From assembly GCA_964030475.1 (NCBI GenBank), contig CAXIPT010000001.1, positions 4,666,995 through 4,730,994 on the forward strand: a stretch of 64,000 bases of DNA. Reading direction: 5' to 3'. The notes beneath the pieces are model-generated. The model saw only the letters and a list, made by a program, of their open reading frames with translations. It searched no databases and had not been told where the DNA came from. The position numbers were made by a program, and so were the translations under genes. This stretch comes from Tethya wilhelma. Its lineage: Eukaryota > Porifera > Demospongiae > Tethyida > Tethyidae. Shown one piece after another: positions 12,401 to 24,665 of the stretch (position 1 is its first letter; every line of letters begins with the position of its first letter).

Positions 12401-13314
12401 GTAAACAGTCATCACAGTGGTTTAGTTGTGGCCAGTAATTCATCACCATGGTGATATGAAGTATGTGATGAATCTCTTGAAGAGCCTAGCTTGTATCGTA
12501 AAGGGTTTTTAACTTTATTATGCCCATAGAGGCACTGTGTAGTTGTATCCACTTCATTTGGGTAGTGTACATGCATCACTTGCATGATGTAACCTGTTAG
12601 ATATTATCTTTGATCTACTAGCGGTTGACTATACCTACACTGATCGATCAATTCACCTGTGAATTTTAATGAGGATTCCTGCGTAAAAGGGTACTCGTTG
12701 AATTGACCCAAAGTACACTGCATTAAAATTTTTGACAAATATTTTTATTGTTTTAAGTTTTAACCATCATCATTGATGAAAAGAACCATGATGTTGATCT
12801 TTCATTATGCAATGCCTACTTCACATAAAATTGTTGTATTCATTAACTTTTCCCTTGTATGGCTCAAAATTCCACGTTTTTCTGTCATGCAGTTATAACT
12901 GGTGTAAGATATGGTGTTATTAACTCAATTAGGAGAGGTGGGTCTCTTTGAAAATGATCATCAATACCTCAGAGAGTCAACTAGCTGCTATATAGCTAGT
13001 CTAGTCGGAATCAATAATGTATTGCTTCACAGGCCTGAAGGACTGTGTGTGACAGGAAATAGTTCATCATGTTTTATACATGTACATTGTTATTATTATT
13101 ATTTTTTTTGTGAGATTTCAATAAATGCAATAACAACTGACGGATGGAGTAGCATGTGATATTTGTTCCCATGGCAATTAATGTGATTAATATTGGGAGA
13201 CAGGAAACAGTGTGCTGTATATAATTGTTTGTATTTTTATTAATCAAAAACTATTCAAGTGTATGAGAGTAAGAGGCCTCATTTTTCTATACATATAGTC
13301 TTGTTTGTAGGTCC

Positions 13315-13321
<7 letters not shown>

Positions 13322-13364
<43 letters not shown>
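13322..13364. repeat. (CA)n microsatellite
   Basis: An uninterrupted CA run of about 43 bp. Confidence 0.9.
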
Positions 13365-13366
<2 letters not shown>

Positions 13367-14191
13367 TTACGACCCATGATACAAACAATGCAGTATGGAT
13401 ATGTAGTTTATGTGTACTACCACTACTACTGTATGGGGTATAGAGGGAGTTGTGTGCTCCTCTGGATGATTGGCGGCCACAGGAAACAGCTAGATGGGAG
13501 TATGTGGAGGAATCCATTAGTGTAGAGAGGCATGAGTAGAATAAGCCTCCTACCCATGCAACTCGACATGCTCAGTATAGTCCGATCACTGTGGCATATC
13601 AAAGAATCGTTATTTTAAATAATTGTCATAATATATTCTAATAGTGTGTGTACTTTGTATGTGTGTGATTGATCCATTGATCATGAAGAGCTGTATAATA
13701 ATGTACAAATTTTTAAATTATTATTTTGTGTCTCTTTATATCGGCCAGTTATGTGTTGTATCCATGGGCAACACTCCATTCATAATGTATGCTGAGATCT
13801 GACAGTCAATATAAGGGATATACTATTATTATAAGCTATTTCTATAATTATAGTGTGCAGCTGCACATGTTGTTGTATGCATGCACTCAGCTCTAGCTAG
13901 TCCCACATGCTATGGGACAACTCTCAAAGACCATCTGCATGCCATTAGAGATATCATTCCATGGGTTCCATTGACCATGGGTGCCTCATCACCATCATCA
14001 CTGTGGCACAGCTAAAACAGGAGTGTGCGTATGTGAAAGGCTGGAGTATGCACATGGGGGCAGTGGTGTACTTATCTCATGAATATTACAATGATTACTT
14101 CATTTAAAATATGCGAAAATTCTTCACTGATATCTCTATTGTCTGTCATACCTACATTACACGCTGTTTGATCAAGTATCAAAACCACTGC

Positions 14192-14883
14192 TGCACAGAA
14201 GCTGTTATAGTATGTAGCAAATTAAACAACTACCACACACAGTCAAGCTATAATACTCACAGTAGTGCCATCATCTAAAGCTACTTCAGGGAACAGTGAT
14301 TGTAATATTTAAATGCTTTACGATAGGTTTTAAATACGTACTTAGCATGGCTACAGTGTACAAAGTGAATTGCGTATGGGTGTAGAGAAATATCTGTCAT
14401 TTGAACATATGTTACGAATCAAGGAGTGGCTGGGAACCAGTGATTTGTGGCTCATATGTACTGTAGTAATGTTCATTTGTTTCGACCATTATGTGAAGTA
14501 CATAAGATCTATAGAATCACAGAGTGCACACTCCAAATAAACAAATGAATGTACTTGATAGCTGTACACAATTATATGATTTATATAATTATTATATTGG
14601 TGCAGGTCCTAATTTCAGTATGTGAACATGATGGACAATTTTTTTTGCCAACAAAAGACAGACAATCATGTCCAGTTGCATGATCATATTGACATACAAA
14701 CAGTATGCAACAGCCATCAGAACATCATGCATACGCCTAGCTTGTGTAATAGTTCAACCACAACGTGCCGCCTCTTGAAATTTTTCTCCTCTAAACTACT
14801 GTCACCATGGGTTGGGCCGTTGGGGACACATAGCAACTAGCTCCTGGTGGATTTTTGGACTTTGAATTATTTATTACTCTAGG

Positions 14884-14939
<56 letters not shown>

Positions 14940-15464
14940 AGGCCAGGGTGCAATATGTGTGCATGAAGCTAAACAAACAATTCGTCTTAATTAATAAGGC
15001 TACCAAATACCTCAGCTCCAACTGTGCATTGAGAGTTTGTAGTGAAAATTAGGCAATAAAAACAATAGGCCCATAATAGGGTAAGCACGCAGCTCCTAAC
15101 ACCTGATGCTGCCAATGTTCATGAAGAGAGTCAGTGCATATATATACAACCGGCAGTTGAACTAGCTAGCTAAAGACAGCCATACTGCAATTTGTTCTAT
15201 AGTCATGCACACATGATCATGTTCAACTATAACTGTTTTTCCTTCTTTTCTTGTGCCATGATAGCTAGGGTTTTGTTTTCTATAGCCTTTTGAAGTTTTT
15301 ATGCTCTAATGGTAATTCACAAAAGATATATCTGCTTTGAACGAAAATTGTTTCAGAATTTCATGTGTCTGTCTTATCTGTATGGTCATTGTATACAGTT
15401 GCTTTGAAATGTATGCTCAAATGCACTTGAAGTAGCTATCATACATCGTGGGTGGGTCTCTTGA
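14192..15464. repeat. Inverted duplication, right arm
   Basis: This is the reverse complement of 7653-8909, including its CA microsatellite at 14886-14937. It ends exactly at the N gap at 15465. Confidence 0.9.
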
Positions 15465-15465
15465 N
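15465..15465. other. Single-N assembly gap at a DYNC1LI intron
   Basis: The next contig opens with CAG, the acceptor of DYNC1LI exon 4. The donor side of the same intron is at position 34 on the opposite strand. Confidence 0.9.
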
Positions 15466-15468
15466 CAG

Positions 15469-15702
15469 ACCTCCTGGATCGTATGGGAGTGTGGATCCTG
15501 GACGGGGTGGTGTGGCACAGTCAGCTCCTCCCGTTTGTCCTCACCAAGAACACCATCCATCACACCACGGTGATGATTGTAGTGGACATGTCAGCACCAT
15601 GGAACATCATGGAGTCACTGGAAAGATGGGCGGAGGTAGTTCGCAAGCACATCCAGACACTTCAGATCTCTCCTAGAGAGCTGAAGGACATGGAGGAGAA
15701 GA
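15469..15702 (+). CDS. DYNC1LI: Cytoplasmic dynein 1 light intermediate chain, exon 4
   Basis: The exon encodes DLLDRMGVWILDG, then a stretch with IVVDMSAPWNIMESL and VVRKHIQTLQISPRELKDMEEK. This is the central G domain of the light intermediate chain, closely matching the family pattern VWILDG...VVDMSKPW. It opens in phase with the exon ending at 35 on the minus strand and closes with A before GTGAGT. The exon at 19899 then supplies TG, restoring Met. Its own coding frame is intact. Only its linkage to exons 1-3 is broken, by the N gap three bases upstream. Confidence 0.92.
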
Positions 15703-16020
15703 GTGAGTGGTAGCCATTTGGGGGGGGTTACTGACATGCAAGAGCTCACTTAGTTATGATGTGCACTATCTGTGATTGGCCCCAGATCATGTGCAGATCA
15801 TGTGCAGCGAGCACAGGCTGACACTATGTGGATGCATGGTCCACTGTGCTCGCTAGTGTCACGTTGACAGTGGGTATTACTTTGTGTGCTTTGGTCGTTT
15901 GTTGTGTGCATGGGATACTCTTTCAGTTTTAATGTTATTACTTCAGTTATTGGATATACTGTATGTGCATGTGACGGTATTATGCTGTATGTGTGTGTGT
16001 GTGTATGTGTGTACTGTGTA

Positions 16021-17574
16021 ATCTGTGTGTGTTTGTTAAAGATGGGAGTGATGATGAGAAAACACATCAAGGTCCTTGTCCAACACAGCCATTGCGGTGG
16101 GTCAGGTGTTCTAGTGTAGAGGCATTGTTACAGCTCCACAAAGGCTGACATGGGAACACAGATATTGTGATCATTGGTATGAATCAGTAGTGAGTGTGTG
16201 CAAGAAAGTTATGAGTGTGTGTGCAAGACTTTCATGACTAAAGTGCTTGTTGGTTTCCTACAAACATTTTTTACATATTTGTATGGGTAGCAGGTCATGA
16301 AGGTAGGGAGGGTTGTTTCTCTGCAGAGGAGGTTGCAAGCGCGCAATTAGAGATCACGTGAGTAACGTTGATTGCTTAAAAAAATTGCTGAATCAGCAAT
16401 CTTTCTGGCTACAGAAAAGATCACTGACTCAGCAATTCTTAAGCAATCAACATTATCTGTGTGATCTCTAATTGCACACTTGCAACCTCCTCTGGTTTCT
16501 CTGAGCTCTCCTAGATCCTGTTCACAAGAAATCGCTATGACAACCAGTGTGAACTCTAGTTTCCTGTGGGTATTGCAGGAGGTAGTGGTATAGTACCTCT
16601 GTGTAAACTGGAGCCCTTTGTATAACAATTGATAAAGAGATCACATTTACTTTGTCCTTCCACTCTGTCTTTGATATTGTGTTTGGATTAGAGGGATAAG
16701 TGCAATTCTATGTATTGTACACTGGGTGCTGTGTGAGAGAAAGGAAAGGAAGCAGTTTGAACTTGGAAGTTTTTTTTTTCTTCTCGATCATTCTGGGTTT
16801 GTCATCTGATAATGCTAGCAGCCCTCCTCCCTCTGGTTGAAGTCATTTCCTCCTCAACTCTTGGGTGGGGGCATGTATCTGGTGTGAAGTTCTCATGGTT
16901 GTGCCCCTTAATTTTGATTGGGTAACTATTTGGCTGATGGCAGTGAGTGAAAGATCAAACTACAACCTTGTAGTTGGCAATTGAGTTGAGACCGTGTGGA
17001 GCATGTTCTCTCATGGCAGAGCGTTTGGTGGTTTAGTGATCATGAAATCCCTTCCCTACACTTAGGAATAGTTGGTGTTTATGCCAAACTTTATTGGAAA
17101 AAAAAATCCCAACCAGTGATAATTTATGGTTGCTTTCTAAATTATCCTTTCAGTTGTACCATATAATTGTACAGTCTTATGTTTTAAAGTATAAAGGACT
17201 TGTTTTGTGTGACTGTATGTGGAAATGATCTTGAGTGCTCCCAGGAGTGCTGGGTTTACATGAGAGCCACTGGTGGGTGGGGTGGACAGGCTCACCATTC
17301 CATACTCACAACAAACCAATTCACTAGTATACGTGCAAGGTCGGTTTAGGAGTGTCAAATAATTCAGATGTCTCCTGTCGAGACATGACAAAAACAAATC
17401 GGTGAATTTTCTAGAGGTGATATACGATGGAATATTGAAATATCAGGGCAAGGTGTGACACCTGTGCCTGTCTTAATAATTCAAGGCTGTCGATGGGTAG
17501 ACAAGATTTGATGCACACACTGGCTCTTGCATTCATTGTTATTTTCTTCCCCCTCCCTGGCTACTCGTAAACAC

Positions 17575-17609
<35 letters not shown>
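16021..17609. repeat. Direct duplication, copy 1
   Basis: About 1.59 kb, repeated with no difference I noticed at 21027-22617 (constant offset 5006). The second copy begins exactly after an N gap and both diverge at the same TG microsatellite. This points to one locus assembled twice, inside a DYNC1LI intron. Confidence 0.88.
16326..16492. mobile_element. MITE-like inverted-repeat element
   Basis: A 167-bp imperfect palindrome. GAGGAGGTTGCAAG and the following AATTAGAGATCAC, with TTGATTGCTTAA further in, are mirrored by the right half ending CTTGCAACCTCCTC. There is no coding capacity. The same element appears at 21332-21498 only because the surrounding block is duplicated. Confidence 0.6.
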
Positions 17610-17610
<1 letters not shown>

Positions 17611-17616
<6 letters not shown>

Positions 17617-19278
17617 TGCGTGTTGTTTGTTGAAAGTTATGTAAGAATCTTAATTGGCATGTATTTTTGCCTCAAGGGCTCGCCATTAGCACCATGCCAA
17701 CAAAATTACCACATGTTGACCCTGTTGGAGTGGTGCTGCACTCAATACAACACCTAGACCCCCTACTGTAGGAGCCAACATAGGCTGAGACATACAAGGA
17801 GCATAAATCTATCAGGCATTGGCAAAGAGACAAACTTTAAGAATGTCTGAAACAGGCACACACTCACACTCTGCATTCTTTCAGTGTAGCTAGGTCATTC
17901 AATAATAAAAGAGGGTCGCGTGTAGCTAACTATTGTATTGTAAAATTTTATACTGAAGATATGTGCTGAGAATGTGTGCGTCTGTGTACGTGGTATTGTA
18001 TACACAAAAGACGATAAAAGTCAATACTACTCGTTGATTTGATTCCTCCCGCACACACACTCACACACCATGCACCCTCAATCAAAGCATTCCAAGCACA
18101 AATACAAATTAATGCATTTAGACTTCCCAGAAAAGATATTCATGCAGAGAGAGAGAGAGTCCTGGTGCCTCACACACAAGCTACAATACGACAAATAAAC
18201 AATACAGCAGTTGTATTGAGCTGGGGGCTGCAACAGACCCATTGGAAGTGTAATGGCCCCATTGGGGCTCAATGGACCGTGAGTGGAATGGGGGGTCACC
18301 AGCAGGTCGTACCACCGTGGATATAAACAGCTGGCTATATTATATAACACAACTGTACTTGTTTGTGCAAAAAAGAAAAAAAAAAAAAGTGTGTCTGCAC
18401 ACGCAGTAGATCGTGGGTTTGTTATGCTACACTGTTGCCCCTCAGTACACATGCAAGTGGAGCTGGCACACGTACACACATACACACATACATAGACGGG
18501 TGTCTATGACACACAAGGCTGGGTATGCGGAGGACTGACTGGACGTTTATTAGCCTCAATGGAATAATTATGCTATGTTTCAAAATGCCCATCGTCATTG
18601 TGTTTACATGGCTCCTAATTGCTCCATTAACAGCACTGTCTAGCATGCAGGCGATGCTGGTATGAGATCACAGGACTGTAAGTTAACACACTTGTACACA
18701 CACTCTCTTACACACTCTTACACTTTGTGTACACTACTTAGCTAATTGTCAGGGTAGCTAGTTCATTAAAAAAAATCCCAAAAATGATTGAAAGAGAGAG
18801 GAAAAAGTACATACTAAGGGCAACACTGTTGGTGGCATCAATTTCTATTATTCCTATGTACAACAATCATTTCGCTAGTGTCTTGCACTACAATACTGAA
18901 ACCAGGCTGAAAGTAGGAAACCAGTCCAAGAGGTACTTCAACATGAACACAAATAAAACAAGACAACACGTGCCATGAAACTAGCCTAGCTTTCAGGCTC
19001 CTTGAGTCCACTATGAAACTACACGTGCAAACTAGTCTCATTCCCAGCAGGAACATGAAGCAAACAGAAACAAAAGAAGAAACCGAAACATTTACAAAGA
19101 AGAGGCCTCGACAAACAAGGCTATGGAATGCCAGCATCAACTGCATGGATGGTTCTCTGCTTGCTGCTACATGAGTGTATTCACAAGTCACCTGCACCTG
19201 TAGCTGTACACACTGAGAACACCTCGCTGACAATAGGGCAAATAAAGTTAAAAGACCCCAAACAGAGAGAGAGAGAGC
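17611..19278. other. Intronic segment without recognisable genes
   Basis: Unique sequence between a TG microsatellite and an N gap. In the second copy of the upstream block (22618 onward) a different sequence follows the same microsatellite, so one of the two joins is chimeric or they are different haplotypes. Confidence 0.6.
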
Positions 19279-19279
19279 N
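19279..19279. other. Single-N assembly gap
   Basis: It follows a GA run. The next contig opens inside a sequence that is also present at 23287. Confidence 0.9.
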
Positions 19280-19875
19280 TTAAATGCCTTTGCTTGAACT
19301 CCGTGTGCGCTACACAGCTGGTATGTTTGTTGTTGCTTGGAGGCAAAGAGAGCAGAGGGCCTTCTAGCTCTTTGCTGCCATCGCAGCAGTGACGTACGTA
19401 CAAGCCAAGTGGATGTCCGAACAAGCTGCCTTATAAGGAAGTGTACCCAGCCTTCCTGTGCTTGCATGCGTGTGTGTGTATGTGTGTGCATTCACGAGTT
19501 CCGCATTTCAGATGTCGTGGAACAACACTGCTAATGGCAATTAGTACGAAAAATCTCCCTGTTTGTGGTGATGTAACTGACAATTAGGGACCTGTACTGT
19601 ATTTCAAGTCGAAAGATGGTTGGGTGGTTTTTGTGATTGCCTCTTGTTTCTGTGATAAGTCTAGCGTTTCAGTTGTACACGTGTGGTGTTTATTTTGAAT
19701 GTGTTGTTATATATTTTGTTGTTCTTTTGTTTTCTGTTTTGTGTAGTCTTCTAGTGTGTGTCGGTTGTCTTTGTGCTCTGTGCTGTTTTGAACATTTCCA
19801 CGTTGTTTGCAAACTGGGGTGAAAATAATGGTCTTCGTTCAGTGCTCTAGTGTAAATCAGATGTTACACACACAC
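19280..19875. repeat. Allele-like duplication, copy 1
   Basis: It matches 23287-23884 with scattered substitutions and small length changes at TG runs, as expected for two haplotypes of one intronic locus. Copy 1 leads through a CA run into the true acceptor of DYNC1LI exon 5. Confidence 0.82.
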
Positions 19876-19898
19876 ACACAAACACACACACACTACAG

Positions 19899-20227
19899 TG
19901 GTCAAACAGTTCCAGAGCTACGTGGACCCAGAGGATGCCACCTCTCACGTGGCAGGAGGAGAGGAGGAGAATGTGGCCCTTCCTTTGGGGGACTCCATCC
20001 TCACCTGCAACCTCGGGGTGCCCATCATTGTGGTCTGTTGTAAGGTAAGGTGGAGTGTGTGTGTGTGTGTGTGTGTGTGAGTGTGTGTGAGTAACAGTGG
20101 GTACTTCTGAACTACTGTATTTCTTCTCTCCAGTCTGATTCCGTGACAGAGCTGGAGAAGACTCACGGCTACAGGGACGATCATCTTGACTTCATCCAAC
20201 AGTCTGTCCGGAAGTTCTGTCTCCACT
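19899..20227 (+). CDS. DYNC1LI: Cytoplasmic dynein 1 light intermediate chain, exons 5-6
   Basis: Exons are 19899..20044 and 20134..20227 with GT/AG borders. They encode [20 protein letters not shown], then [19 protein letters not shown] and VPIIVVCCK, then [20 protein letters not shown] and KFCLH. All match the vertebrate light intermediate chain in order, including its ENVALPLGD and YRDEHLDFIQ signatures. Exon 6 ends one base into a codon. The family expects about 45 more residues (the YTSVKE-type segment) before the PSGWDN segment found at 23913. I found no exon for them on either strand of this window, so at least one exon is missing from the assembly. Confidence 0.9.
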
Positions 20228-20980
20228 GTATCCTATCTCACTGTGTGGACTAGTGCATCAATCATGACATCAGTGTGTGTGTCTATGTGTCACCACCACC
20301 TCTAGACTACACTTGCTTTCCTGTCCCGTGTACACAAGAAACGATTAATAGTGCTTTCAGTCTCCATGAGACTGTTTAGGTGGAGGCTATTGCTTCTTGA
20401 TAGGCTGTTAATGAGCATCTTATGAATATTGAATAGCAATGGCATTCATACACAGCCAGCCTGAGTGTTTAAGAGCCCCCCAGCTGCTTTTTACCAGCGT
20501 AAGCTCTGTACACGTGTGTCTTCTGGCCGTGAATTTCCTTGGTGAAGGTATTCATGAGGTGGCAACTGTGGCGGTGAACAAAGCCTCAAAAATTTTAATT
20601 TTGTTGGAAGATGTTGTGTGTCTTGAGATTTTTAGCAGAACTTGCAACACCCCCATTAATATTTGTGTTCTTTACCCTAGCTGGTGACCTCATTCCTTCC
20701 TAGCTACGTAGTCTGGGATTGAATGTTGACCTCTCAACTTAATGGTTATACCGGGAGTTGAGAGTTTTTTACATTTCATGTAACATCATCCTAACCTCTG
20801 GACTAATGCCCGGTTTAGTGCTTGCTGGTAATGTCCTCATTTCTGTTGTTCCATTAGTCTTGTTTCCACACCCATAGAAGAAGGGTCGTGGGAAACAGAC
20901 TTGTAGGTTGACTTGTAGCTGGATGGATTATTACTGCTTGTGGGCTCAATGGGATTTGACATGTATGAGTGTTTTAGTCA

Positions 20981-21025
<45 letters not shown>

Positions 21026-21026
21026 N
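21026..21026. other. Single-N assembly gap
   Basis: It sits between a TG run and the start of the second copy of the 1.59-kb block. Confidence 0.9.
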
Positions 21027-22580
21027 ATCTGTGTGTGTTTGTTAAAGATGGGAGTGATGATGAGAAAACACATCAAGGTCCTTGTCCAACACAGCCATTG
21101 CGGTGGGTCAGGTGTTCTAGTGTAGAGGCATTGTTACAGCTCCACAAAGGCTGACATGGGAACACAGATATTGTGATCATTGGTATGAATCAGTAGTGAG
21201 TGTGTGCAAGAAAGTTATGAGTGTGTGTGCAAGACTTTCATGACTAAAGTGCTTGTTGGTTTCCTACAAACATTTTTTACATATTTGTATGGGTAGCAGG
21301 TCATGAAGGTAGGGAGGGTTGTTTCTCTGCAGAGGAGGTTGCAAGCGCGCAATTAGAGATCACGTGAGTAACGTTGATTGCTTAAAAAAATTGCTGAATC
21401 AGCAATCTTTCTGGCTACAGAAAAGATCACTGACTCAGCAATTCTTAAGCAATCAACATTATCTGTGTGATCTCTAATTGCACACTTGCAACCTCCTCTG
21501 GTTTCTCTGAGCTCTCCTAGATCCTGTTCACAAGAAATCGCTATGACAACCAGTGTGAACTCTAGTTTCCTGTGGGTATTGCAGGAGGTAGTGGTATAGT
21601 ACCTCTGTGTAAACTGGAGCCCTTTGTATAACAATTGATAAAGAGATCACATTTACTTTGTCCTTCCACTCTGTCTTTGATATTGTGTTTGGATTAGAGG
21701 GATAAGTGCAATTCTATGTATTGTACACTGGGTGCTGTGTGAGAGAAAGGAAAGGAAGCAGTTTGAACTTGGAAGTTTTTTTTTTCTTCTCGATCATTCT
21801 GGGTTTGTCATCTGATAATGCTAGCAGCCCTCCTCCCTCTGGTTGAAGTCATTTCCTCCTCAACTCTTGGGTGGGGGCATGTATCTGGTGTGAAGTTCTC
21901 ATGGTTGTGCCCCTTAATTTTGATTGGGTAACTATTTGGCTGATGGCAGTGAGTGAAAGATCAAACTACAACCTTGTAGTTGGCAATTGAGTTGAGACCG
22001 TGTGGAGCATGTTCTCTCATGGCAGAGCGTTTGGTGGTTTAGTGATCATGAAATCCCTTCCCTACACTTAGGAATAGTTGGTGTTTATGCCAAACTTTAT
22101 TGGAAAAAAAAATCCCAACCAGTGATAATTTATGGTTGCTTTCTAAATTATCCTTTCAGTTGTACCATATAATTGTACAGTCTTATGTTTTAAAGTATAA
22201 AGGACTTGTTTTGTGTGACTGTATGTGGAAATGATCTTGAGTGCTCCCAGGAGTGCTGGGTTTACATGAGAGCCACTGGTGGGTGGGGTGGACAGGCTCA
22301 CCATTCCATACTCACAACAAACCAATTCACTAGTATACGTGCAAGGTCGGTTTAGGAGTGTCAAATAATTCAGATGTCTCCTGTCGAGACATGACAAAAA
22401 CAAATCGGTGAATTTTCTAGAGGTGATATACGATGGAATATTGAAATATCAGGGCAAGGTGTGACACCTGTGCCTGTCTTAATAATTCAAGGCTGTCGAT
22501 GGGTAGACAAGATTTGATGCACACACTGGCTCTTGCATTCATTGTTATTTTCTTCCCCCTCCCTGGCTACTCGTAAACAC

Positions 22581-22617
<37 letters not shown>
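21027..22617. repeat. Direct duplication, copy 2
   Basis: It repeats 16021-17609, including the MITE-like element, and then continues into a different sequence after the shared TG microsatellite. Confidence 0.88.
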
Positions 22618-22619
<2 letters not shown>

Positions 22620-23286
22620 CGTTCCTTGTTAGTTTTGCTATTGGTGAGCAGCAGGTTGTGTTTGCTCAACTGAGCATTCTTTTCTCTACAGAGACTGAAA
22701 GGACTCTCAGAGTATGATTGTTCTGACCCAGTGTATATGTATATTAGTGTGTGTATTACTATGTATGAACTGTTGGAGTTGATCATTCCATTGATACAGC
22801 ATGCATGTGTGTAAACCATTAAGGTATCCAAAAAGTGTTTTTGTTTTCAACTGCACAATGCCTTTTTCAGACTAGGACAGCAGTTGTTTGTGACAGAGCA
22901 TTGCCATGTCTGTGCTAGTGTGTACTGGTTCGTTAGTCCACTGATATGCCACTTTTTCGATTGCCTTCTCCTTTTTTGATGTCATGCTAGGGACAGTTTG
23001 ATTGATGTGATTAGTGCCAATTATGGAGCGATGATGGTTCAGCGTGAATGCTATCAGCTGACGGAAAAGTTACACACACACACACACACACACACATGAG
23101 CTATGAGCCTAATACACTACCGATAGACTGGCTTGTCATATTCATTTTGTTGTTTTTTTGAAGCAGTGAGCTCAGTTCAGATGTATGTTTCCTTGCATTT
23201 CAACTGTCAGTGTTGATAGATGCCACTAGAATGAGAGAGACTGAAGGAAGCGACTCTTAAACTTTGAAGCATTAAATTTCCAATCA

Positions 23287-23872
23287 TTAAATGCCTTTGC
23301 TTGAACTCCGTGTGCGCTACACAGCTGGTATGTTTGTTGTTGCTTGGAGGCAAAGAGAGCAGAGAGCCTTCTAGCTCTTTGCTGCCATCGCAGCAGTGAC
23401 GTACGTACAAGCCAAGTGGATGTCCAAACAAGCTGCCTTATAAGGAAGTGTACCCAGCCTTCCTGTGCTTGCATGCGTGTGTGTGTGTATGTGTGTGCAT
23501 TCAAGAGTTCCGCATTTCAGATGTCGTGGAACAACGCTGCTAATGGCAATTAGTATGAAAAATCTCCCTGTTTGTGGTGATGTAACTGACAATTAGGGAC
23601 GTATACTGTATTTCAACTCGAAAGATGGTTGGGTGGTTTTTGTGATTGCCTCTTGTTTCTGTGATAAATCTAGTGTTTCAGTTGTACACGTGTGGTGTTT
23701 ATTTTGAATGTGTTGTTATGTATTTTGTTGTTCTTTTGTTTTCTGTTTTGTGTAGTCTTCTAGTGTGTGTCGGTTGTCTTTGTGCTCTGTGCTGTTTTGA
23801 ACATTTCCATGTTGTTTGCAAACTGGAGTGAAAATAATGGTCTTCGTTCAGTGCTCTAGTGTAAATCAGATG

Positions 23873-23884
<12 letters not shown>
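23287..23884. repeat. Allele-like duplication, copy 2
   Basis: The counterpart of 19280-19875. Here the CA microsatellite at 23876-23911 runs directly into coding sequence of a later DYNC1LI exon instead of into the exon 5 acceptor. Confidence 0.82.
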
Positions 23885-23912
<28 letters not shown>

Positions 23913-23914
<2 letters not shown>

Positions 23915-24633
23915 CATCTGGTTGGGACAATGACAAGAAAATCAGCATCCTCTACGAGCACATGAAGCAGTTCGGCCCCAACAACCCTTATGAGAATGTC
24001 ATCATTCCTCCTAAAACCTCACAAGTAAGGCACCATCATGAAGAAATTAATCACCATTAGAAAATGCCAGACAGACAACATTTTTGTCTAGTCATCCTGA
24101 AAGCCATGGACTATAGTCTGTACATATATGGTCACGTTCTATCTTTAGCACAGTGCCACCACTCACACAATGATGCACAATGTACAATGCACAGTAGTAT
24201 ACAATGTGGCATTCTAGTGCTAGATGGTGATTGCTAGTGCCCTTGGTCTCATGACCTCAGAGTACCATGGCCGGTTGTCTTGAGTCATGTGGTGTGCTCC
24301 ACTCATTGTTCGTTTCTACTCTCAGTTCTTGTACTGTGATGGTGGAGCCTTGTTTGATGATGGTTGGCACATTCTTTCCTCGTCTGATTTTCAATTGATG
24401 TTCACCGTTGTATGTATGTATGTAGCTGTTGCTAGCATTGCATTGCAGCTGTGCTGTAGTGTTTAGATTTTAATGGTTAGCTACAACTGAAACAATTAAT
24501 GTTCATTCCGACACTGTGATTTACAAACTGTTGTATTGCATTTTTTGCGTGTCCATTAATTTTGTATTAGTCTGACATTGCATTCACTAAGTACTACTCT
24601 CCATGTCAATACTGCCCAGCTTCTCCCCTCTGA

Positions 24634-24665
<32 letters not shown>

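Larger units (their letters stand above)
6043..15464. other. Gene-free, repeat-rich stretch
   Basis: I see no exon with a recognisable protein match on either strand. The stretch holds microsatellites, an N gap at 8911 and the two arms of an inverted duplication. Short ORFs here are unsupported. Confidence 0.65.

Noticed and set aside
14622..14840. 72-residue frame identical to one at 8261-8479
   Set aside because: The identity comes from the duplicated contig overlap, not from selection; the peptide has no features.
18838..19491. 217-codon minus-strand frame crossing the N at 19279
   Set aside because: It spans an assembly gap, contains an ambiguous residue and is Ser/Cys/Val rich with no recognisable domain. 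The sequence is intronic to DYNC1LI.
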